Virus record (IMG/VR): IMGVR_UViG_3300050821_007134
Span: 1-64,000 of that record
Source: a virus
Reading direction: 5' to 3' (one strand)
Length of the DNA: 64,000 nt
Notes under the pieces: model-generated
Databases searched by the model: none
What the model was told of the DNA's origin: nothing
What the model saw: only the letters and a program-made list of their open reading frames with translations
Part shown: one piece after another, positions 59,012-64,000 of the stretch
How the letters are laid out: each line of letters begins with the position of its first letter
Position numbering within the stretch: the first letter of the stretch is position 1
Translations under genes and position numbers: made by a program

Positions 59012-59316
59012 TGGACAAGCTAATGGCTAATCCAATTATTTGTAAAACGTGGGAAAATGGTAAGTGCCACTGTTTTCCAACCCATATTCCAGTAGAAGTT
59101 ATTGACTCTACAGGAGATTATAAATATTTAGGTGATTTTTCTGCGACTCCGCCACAATACAGTCGGGGCATGTTTTGCGACGACTGTAAAGTTCGTTGGA
59201 CCGGTTGTTGGGATAATTTCCAGTGTCCGCAATGTGGACAAGGAGAATTACCATCCAGCGACCCAAATGACTATTCATCTTTAAAGCCGCCCTCTTCCTC
59301 TTCAGCGGCCAAGTGA
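59011..59316 (+). CDS. Small Cys-rich zinc protein, 101 aa
   Basis: Start at ATG 59011 (TAATG overlap). CKTWENGKCHC near the front and CDDC, CPQC later make zinc sites; the end is Ser/Pro-rich. Its last 46 bases overlap the converging minus-strand gene in antisense. Confidence 0.7.
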   Translation: MDKLMANPIICKTWENGKCHCFPTHIPVEVIDSTGDYKYLGDFSATPPQYSRGMFCDDCKVRWTGCWDNFQCPQCGQGELPSSDPNDYSSLKPPSSSSAAK

Positions 59317-59789
59317 GCTAGCTTATCCATATCGATGCCGCCCTGTTTAGGCATGGGCTTAGGCTTTGGAGTTTTTTTCTTGAGGATTTGTTTCATCTTA
59401 GTTGCGTTATTTTTTGTGGAACGACTGATCAAATGTTTAAACAATGACTCGCCGCGCTCCAGACGTTCGTTCTCGTCCTTCTCGGCCTGTTCATCAAATG
59501 CTTGCTGCTCTGCGGCTTTATCTTTGGAGTAGGTTGGGTCTTCCATTGTGTAGATCGAGTCAAGAATAGAATCTAGATTTTCTTCGTGATCGACGTTTTC
59601 TAGACGTGATGCATAAACTTGGGAGATTACTAGTTCCGGATCTAAAGCGTTTAAGACCAAATGAAGAGGAGTGTGAAATTTGGTGGAATATTCACGACAT
59701 ATGGATTTCCACACTGCGTCTTCCGTGGGCTCCATGGAATTAGCCAATGCGTCAGCACTGCAAAAATCAATAAGGTCCTTGAAACTCAT
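59271..59789 (-). CDS. Minus-island protein, 172 aa
   Basis: Helical, with a charged low-complexity end (KKKTPKPKPMPKQGG, then AAEEEEGGFKDE). N-terminus FKDLIDFCSADALANSM. It is the last of three minus-strand genes and could be structural. It overlaps the gene upstream by ATGA and ends 46 bases inside the converging plus-strand gene. Confidence 0.7.
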   Translation of the reverse strand: MSFKDLIDFCSADALANSMEPTEDAVWKSICREYSTKFHTPLHLVLNALDPELVISQVYASRLENVDHEENLDSILDSIYTMEDPTYSKDKAAEQQAFDEQAEKDENERLERGESLFKHLISRSTKNNATKMKQILKKKTPKPKPMPKQGGIDMDKLAHLAAEEEEGGFKDE

Positions 59790-59965
59790 ATTCTTTCAAA
59801 CTCAGTACGTAAAAGGGGAGCTATGGTGTTGACATCGATCGCATCAAAGGATTCATCCTCGACCAATAGGATGATTGATTGTGTATATGGGTCGATAGAG
59901 GCTCCGCGAAGCTTTGCTCCACGGGGAACGCCCTCAGAAACCCTCCAGGCTGTATCTTCAGCCAT
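59786..59965 (-). CDS. Minus-island protein, or +1 frameshift extension
   Basis: 59 aa from ATG 59965, with no SD before it. The same frame is open upstream through the end of the 167-aa gene, which stops at TCC-TGA (59987-59982). A +1 slip at that site would join the frames (giving about 232 aa), as seen for tail assembly chaperone pairs. ATGA overlap with the gene downstream. Either an independent small gene or the extension. Confidence 0.5.
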   Translation of the reverse strand: MAEDTAWRVSEGVPRGAKLRGASIDPYTQSIILLVEDESFDAIDVNTIAPLLRTEFERI

Positions 59966-59981
59966 GATATGGAGGAAAGCT

Positions 59982-60485
59982 TCAGGATTTATCTGGATTC
60001 TCTTTATCCTCGCCTTCATCCTTCGCTTCTTTATTTTCATCAACTTGCTGTTGGTAGATTTTCTCGGCGGCTTCTTTGGCTCTTTGAATGGCGTTCTTTC
60101 TCTTTTCTTCCAAATGTTTCCTATACTTAAGTTCGGCGGCAACGGCTGCGTCAAGAACCAGGGAGATGATATTCGTGTCAGCGATATCGCCAAGAACGGG
60201 CTTGTCTTCTCCCTCCCAGAATGGGGGATAAGAAATTATTCTGTACTTAAGCTGGCTTAGCGCATATGCGAGAGAGTCTTCATGTTCGGGAGTGAGTGTT
60301 GGATTACCGCCCAACATTTCACGGTACTCTCTATTGGCGGAAATTCTTTGTGTAGGAGTAAGGAAACATCGAAATTTGAATGTTCCTATATACTTACCGT
60401 TGATGGGTCCGTCTTCATTGATTCGCCATGTAGCTTCAGTGCCTTCAATGAATATTTTGGAATCGTCAAATACTTTATCGGCCAT
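59982..60485 (-). CDS. Putative tail assembly chaperone-like protein
   Basis: 167 aa. An N-terminal beta segment, then NREYREMLGGNPTLTPEHE and LSQLKYRIISYPPFW, resembling short tail-chaperone/head-tail proteins (an LGG-x-P turn and a hydrophobic helix ending in a Trp). The end is a Lys/Glu/Gln helix. The last codons TCC-TGA are a known shift-prone +1 context. GAGAGG precedes the ATG. Its position, far from the tape measure gene, is unusual, so the assignment is tentative. Confidence 0.55.
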   Translation of the reverse strand: MADKVFDDSKIFIEGTEATWRINEDGPINGKYIGTFKFRCFLTPTQRISANREYREMLGGNPTLTPEHEDSLAYALSQLKYRIISYPPFWEGEDKPVLGDIADTNIISLVLDAAVAAELKYRKHLEEKRKNAIQRAKEAAEKIYQQQVDENKEAKDEGEDKENPDKS

Positions 60486-60704
60486 AAATACCTCTCGACT
60501 TTTTGTATATCATAAGTTATCCAAAGGACAACGAATTATTATTTTAGGTCCGCTCTAAGGAATGCATACAGTCAAACATACATACATACAAACATTCATG
60601 CCTGCGGGCGTGATCTTTTTATATCATTAAAAAGTGTCTTTCGATGAAAAAATTATTGACCAAACGAAAAATATTTCATATCATGGTTAATGGAGGGATC
60701 AAAT
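60486..60704. promoter_or_regulatory. Divergent promoter region
   Basis: 219 bases between the minus-strand island and rightward genes. Rightward: TTGACC (60656-60661), a 17-base spacer, TATCAT (60679-60684). Leftward, TTGTCC and TATACA spaced 16 bases near 60500-60530 may drive the minus island. CATA-type short repeats lie at 60565-60600. Confidence 0.6.
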
Positions 60705-60959
60705 ATGTTCGAACTTTTTTGTCCAGCAGTAGATATGATTCATGGTGAATGGCAGATTCATACAAAGCATAATGGTGCATTCGCTGGTAACTTCACAGCT
60801 ATCATTGCGCATTGTATCAGAAATTTAGAAATAGAACAATCAGAACTTGATGTCGCAGTGCAAGAAATGTGTAAAAAGAATCACAACTGCGCTCATTTCG
60901 GAATGTTCAAGAGCTTTCTCTTTACCTATAATCGTGGTGAAAAGAAGGAGGCCGGATGA
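60705..60959 (+). CDS. Unknown protein, 84 aa
   Basis: Start at ATG 60705 with GGAGGG upstream. Contains several Cys, His and Trp (HCIRNLEIEQSEL); no family is recognised. Ends KKEAG, with AAGGAGGC encoded for the next gene. Confidence 0.7.
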   Translation: MFELFCPAVDMIHGEWQIHTKHNGAFAGNFTAIIAHCIRNLEIEQSELDVAVQEMCKKNHNCAHFGMFKSFLFTYNRGEKKEAG

Positions 60960-61423
60960 ATTTTGAGGAAATGCTCGGCATAGTAAAAAAGCTTTCTTAT
61001 AAGGGTGAAAAAGAGTTTTGTTTCATTGGCTCTACATGGGGCGGCGCTGACGGTAACGAGCACATGATGGATTTGAAGGTATTCATTACGATCAAGGATC
61101 GCATTACTGGGGAAGATAGAAGAATCTACAGGCACCATGTGTTTCAAGAGGATGAACTCAAACAAATGACTGAGACTAGACTCCTTAGGGCCGTTAGGGA
61201 TTTACTAATTTGGCTGGAAAGTCATGAAGTTGAAGAGCAGCTCATCTACGGCACCAGGCGTGTTTTTGATCCTCATGCACCATTAGCGGGCGGCACCAAT
61301 GTAGTTAAGGAAAAGAAACAACATGAGAAAAAGATCAATGATTTCAAGAAGCAAGTGGTTAAACAATTAAATGAACAAAAGGAAAAACAGAATGAAGGAA
61401 TCGTACAGGGAGAAGCTTTATAA
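60956..61423 (+). CDS. Unknown protein, 155 aa
   Basis: AAGGAGGC precedes the ATG, ATGA overlap. Charged, helical C-terminus of Lys/Gln/Glu repeats (EKKQHEKKINDFKKQ). Front half mixed. No family is recognised. Confidence 0.7.
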   Translation: MNFEEMLGIVKKLSYKGEKEFCFIGSTWGGADGNEHMMDLKVFITIKDRITGEDRRIYRHHVFQEDELKQMTETRLLRAVRDLLIWLESHEVEEQLIYGTRRVFDPHAPLAGGTNVVKEKKQHEKKINDFKKQVVKQLNEQKEKQNEGIVQGEAL

Positions 61424-61763
61424 ATTTGTAGTTCCCAGATTCGATATCAGTATGTTGGCAGTTAAGGCCCTAGATGCTTACAATTATCTTAATTCAGAGA
61501 GCTTAACATTTGATAAGATTGAGGAAATGCAACTGAATCACATCATGGTGAATTATATTCGCCATAAGCTAGTGAGTGATTACAACCAAAATTACAGTTC
61601 TCCTTCCTTTTCTAAGGAACCTAAGTTATACTTTGAATGGTTCAAGGCAATCAACCATGAGATCGGCCAGGTCTACCCATTCCTTAGACAGGCCATAGCA
61701 ATGCAGATTGCCCACAAGAGGAATGTAATATTTCACCCAAGAAAGAAGGAAGTGACCAAATGA
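61392..61763 (+). CDS. Unknown helical protein, 123 aa
   Basis: Start ATG 61392 overlaps the previous gene by 32 bases. Long helices, basic end (HKRNVIFHPRKKEV). No family is recognised. Confidence 0.7.
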   Translation: MKESYREKLYKFVVPRFDISMLAVKALDAYNYLNSESLTFDKIEEMQLNHIMVNYIRHKLVSDYNQNYSSPSFSKEPKLYFEWFKAINHEIGQVYPFLRQAIAMQIAHKRNVIFHPRKKEVTK

Positions 61764-62413
61764 ATGACGCATGGAATATAATGCTAGCCGTATTGGGAGT
61801 ATTAAGCGCACTCGCCGTTGTCTTTGTAGTCCACGTGCTTTGTTTTCCTCGCAAACGAAAAACAGCCGAAGAAAAGGATAATTACAGAGTTGATAAGCAG
61901 CTTGTTTATCAATATAGAGATCACGAACTACGAACGGCAAAAATTTCAATAAAAACTGCCACAAAAAACCACGTAATTTTACTTGAAGAAATTGTTTCGT
62001 CATATCCTATAGAAGTGGACTTAGGTCCAGGAAGACATTACGGAGATACGACCATAAGCGATGCAGAATACAGAAATAAATGTATAGTCCAGGCAGTCAA
62101 CGAATTCCCCGCTCTGAAAAGAACGGTCAATAACAACTTTGACCAATTGGGCAATGTGTTCGACTCTGCTTTAAATTGGCTTCTGAGCGTTCCTGGTACC
62201 GCAGGAGCATTAGTTTTGAGCGACAATGATGAGGGAACCTTACAGCATTCCATACGTCGCCAGGATGTTCTTTCAGTGAGAGTGGTATTTTTGAAGAAAA
62301 CGTCAGTAAAATTGAAATTTTACACGGTTCAAAATATAATAGCTAAAGTTATGGAACAATTGGAAGAAATGGCTGAAAAAGATCGCTGGAGCCGACCCCC
62401 AGGCGATGTATAA
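61760..62413 (+). CDS. Membrane-anchored unknown protein, 217 aa
   Basis: ATGA overlap. One N-terminal membrane helix (about 6-30) and a soluble body with mixed strands and helices (ALVLSDNDEGTLQHSIRRQD). Function unknown; a cytoplasmic anchored enzyme or adapter is possible. Confidence 0.7.
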   Translation: MNDAWNIMLAVLGVLSALAVVFVVHVLCFPRKRKTAEEKDNYRVDKQLVYQYRDHELRTAKISIKTATKNHVILLEEIVSSYPIEVDLGPGRHYGDTTISDAEYRNKCIVQAVNEFPALKRTVNNNFDQLGNVFDSALNWLLSVPGTAGALVLSDNDEGTLQHSIRRQDVLSVRVVFLKKTSVKLKFYTVQNIIAKVMEQLEEMAEKDRWSRPPGDV

Positions 62414-62422
62414 GGAGAATAT

Positions 62423-62716
62423 ATGACTGACGCACAAAAAGAATTCGTAAGGCTTGCCGCCAAGTATGAAGCCATCAAAGATGAGCTTGACGACACTCGC
62501 GAAAAACTACAATCGGTTATGAAGGAAGTTGGTCTTGATACCTATACTCAAGATCCCAACACCCTTTTGGTTTATAAGATCCACAAACCAAACGGAACCT
62601 TTATGTACTACCGAGATATCGACTTCAAGCGTACAGCTAAAGAAGGCGAAAAGGGTGGAACTGTTCTCTCCAAGAAAGAAGCTGAAGAGGCAGGGTTTAC
62701 TCTGAAAAGATCGTGA
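62423..62716 (+). CDS. Unknown protein, 97 aa
   Basis: AAGGAG precedes the ATG. Helical front and basic, aromatic end. No family is recognised. Confidence 0.7.
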   Translation: MTDAQKEFVRLAAKYEAIKDELDDTREKLQSVMKEVGLDTYTQDPNTLLVYKIHKPNGTFMYYRDIDFKRTAKEGEKGGTVLSKKEAEEAGFTLKRS

Positions 62717-63102
62717 GAGAATTAGAGAGTAAGCGCTTTCACGGTTGGTTCGATGAGAATTTTGAAAGTATTCAACCTGAAGGCATGGACGAATACATAA
62801 AGGTTCAACAAATTCTCCATGTAGAAGAGGGTGACGACAATATTTGGGATGCTAATATTGAATTCACTTTGTATGCCAATGAATACGGAATCGGGTTTCA
62901 TCATCGAATCCCCGCAGGTTATAGCGAATACACCTATGATCCAGATGATACATATAAATTTTATTTGACCAATGATTTCGAGGCCTTCATGAATCTTGGC
63001 TTGACTCAAGATCAGAGAGAATTCGTCACGGAAAGCAGGAAAATAAGAGTTCTTAACGCACTGAAAGAAATTTGGTTAAAAGATGAAAAAACCGAAGAGT
63101 AA
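62713..63102 (+). CDS. Unknown protein, 129 aa
   Basis: Starts at GTG 62713 by GTGA overlap. Acidic, aromatic, mixed fold. Overlaps the next gene by 20 bases. No family is recognised. Confidence 0.7.
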   Translation: MRELESKRFHGWFDENFESIQPEGMDEYIKVQQILHVEEGDDNIWDANIEFTLYANEYGIGFHHRIPAGYSEYTYDPDDTYKFYLTNDFEAFMNLGLTQDQREFVTESRKIRVLNALKEIWLKDEKTEE

Positions 63103-63310
63103 ATTTGGACAAGGCGAAGCCATTGTGTTTGCTCCTTCTTGGATGACACCAAGATATAAAGATCATCCATTAAAAGTAGGAGAAGTTGTTTATTTTCTCT
63201 CGGATATCCCTAATTGCCCCGGCCATTGCATTGTAGCCAAATGGAACGGATTAGTAGTTCCCATGGTGCATCCGGAAGACTTTAGAAAAGCTACGGAGGA
63301 AGAATTATGA
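63083..63310 (+). CDS. Unknown protein, 75 aa
   Basis: Beta-rich (VVYFLSDIPNCPGHCIVAKWNG) with two Cys. Overlaps both neighbours. Function unknown. Confidence 0.65.
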   Translation: MKKPKSKFGQGEAIVFAPSWMTPRYKDHPLKVGEVVYFLSDIPNCPGHCIVAKWNGLVVPMVHPEDFRKATEEEL

Positions 63311-63510
63311 ATTTGGCCATGAGTGTAACGCCTGGCGATCACCTTCTCGAAGTAATGCATCCATTCGAAGACATTCCCTTAGCCGCCGTGTTTGATTACT
63401 TTGAAAGAATTGTTATTGGTCGCGATGTTCTAATGAAATTCCCGCATGGCGCCCGCTTATTTGTAGACGGTGAGGATAAGGGCAGATTAAGAGACATGGA
63501 TGAAATTTAA
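63307..63510 (+). CDS. Unknown protein, 67 aa
   Basis: ATGA overlap. Soluble, with a basic helix near the end. Function unknown. Confidence 0.65.
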   Translation: MNLAMSVTPGDHLLEVMHPFEDIPLAAVFDYFERIVIGRDVLMKFPHGARLFVDGEDKGRLRDMDEI

Positions 63511-63694
63511 GGAATCGCCAAAAGAGATGCCCAGACATTTACAGTCCATTGAAATATATCGCTGTGCATCATGTGATAAAGCTTTCAATGGGCCGCCGGG
63601 ACCAATAAGATGCAAATATTGTGGACATAAGTTCGTAACTTGGTTAAACTATGAGCAGTTCCAGAGATGGTACGATTTACAGGAGGAAAAATGA
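63500..63694 (+). CDS. Small zinc-ribbon protein, 64 aa
   Basis: CASC and CKYC pairs (about residues 22-25 and 38-41) form a zinc ribbon. Overlaps the next gene by ATGA. Function unknown. Confidence 0.7.
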   Translation: MKFKESPKEMPRHLQSIEIYRCASCDKAFNGPPGPIRCKYCGHKFVTWLNYEQFQRWYDLQEEK

Positions 63695-63903
63695 ACATTC
63701 AATCGGTATTACAATATGTCAAAAAGACGTATGATCCACAGCGCTACATGAACATGAAGCTTTCCACTTTCCCTACGCTCGTCAAAAGAACTATCTTCTT
63801 TGGCCAACAAGAAGGAAAGACGGACGCACAAATCATTGAGAGTTTAGAAAAACTAGCAAGTAAGTTTGAAAAACAAATTCAAGAAACGGGGTTTCAATTA
63901 TGA
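63691..63903 (+). CDS. Unknown protein, 70 aa
   Basis: Start at ATG 63691 with GGAGG upstream, overlapping the previous stop. Helical and basic. Its stop overlaps the next gene's ATG. Confidence 0.65.
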   Translation: MNIQSVLQYVKKTYDPQRYMNMKLSTFPTLVKRTIFFGQQEGKTDAQIIESLEKLASKFEKQIQETGFQL

Positions 63904-64000
63904 ACTTGAAAAATTCTATTTTAAATCCACCCAACACTCAGGAAAAGAGTGAAGCCGAGCACAGAGATTTAATAAACACTGCTAACACTGGCGTTCAAGC
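63900..64000 (+). CDS. Truncated gene at window edge
   Basis: ATG 63900 by ATGA overlap, open to the window end (33 codons). The N-terminus is Asn/Lys/Glu-rich. Nothing more can be said. Confidence 0.5.
   Translation, partial: MNLKNSILNPPNTQEKSEAEHRDLINTANTGVQ

Noticed and set aside
1-64000. CRISPR array, integrase or insertion sequence
   Set aside because: No spaced repeats of CRISPR type, no tyrosine or serine integrase motifs and no transposase was seen.
1-64000. Stop-codon recoding
   Set aside because: TAA, TGA and TAG all end otherwise well-bounded genes, often inside stop/start overlaps.

Overview
The window reads as one piece of a large double-stranded DNA phage genome with a contractile (myovirus-type) tail. 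The evidence is a leftward block of tail genes: tape measure, baseplate hub, central spike, a LysM/gp25-type wedge protein and a giant baseplate J-type protein that runs off the left edge. Around 145 further genes are mostly very short and are packed with ATGA, GTGA or TAATG stop/start overlaps. A Gram-negative host is inferred from several lipoproteins and two signal-peptide proteins that look like small outer-membrane beta barrels. TAA, TGA and TAG all appear as ordinary stops, so no code change is indicated. I found no convincing rRNA, canonical tRNA, CRISPR array, integrase or transposase.

Layout. Positions 1-15478 (mostly minus strand) hold the tail and baseplate operon. It is interrupted by two plus-strand genes, a metalloprotease-like lipoprotein and an unknown. 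A CPBP-type membrane protease homologue is embedded among the tail genes. Positions 15.7-39.2 kb (minus strand) are an accessory and metabolic arm. It contains peptide deformylase, a HAD phosphatase, T4-like RNA ligase 1 next to polynucleotide kinase/phosphatase, a second RNA ligase, three nuclease genes of mobile type, a histidine phosphatase / MazG / CoaD cluster, a DUF3307 membrane protein and an XRE repressor, plus many small unknowns. Two homologous structured non-coding elements (31.2 kb and 37.1 kb) lie in this arm. Positions 39.2-40.1 kb are a gene-free strand-switch region and a candidate origin. From 40.1 to 64 kb genes run rightward. They include a LuxR-type DNA-binding protein, a cold-shock protein, a PhaR-N-like protein, a zinc-peptidase-like protein, a Thg1-type RNA polymerase, a DUF1643 protein and many small unknowns. 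A three-gene minus-strand island at 59.3-60.5 kb looks like a structural or chaperone module with a possible +1 frameshift site.

How the genes work together. The left block builds the tail. The small-gene arms probably act on the host early in infection, changing translation, RNA repair and membrane functions. Polynucleotide kinase, two ligases, a Thg1-like enzyme and a HAD protein together could reseal and rebuild tRNAs cut by host anticodon nucleases. Deformylase, CoaD, MazG and the cold-shock protein would support translation and metabolism. Palindromic operator-like repeats sit at many of the longer gaps, suggesting modular transcription control.
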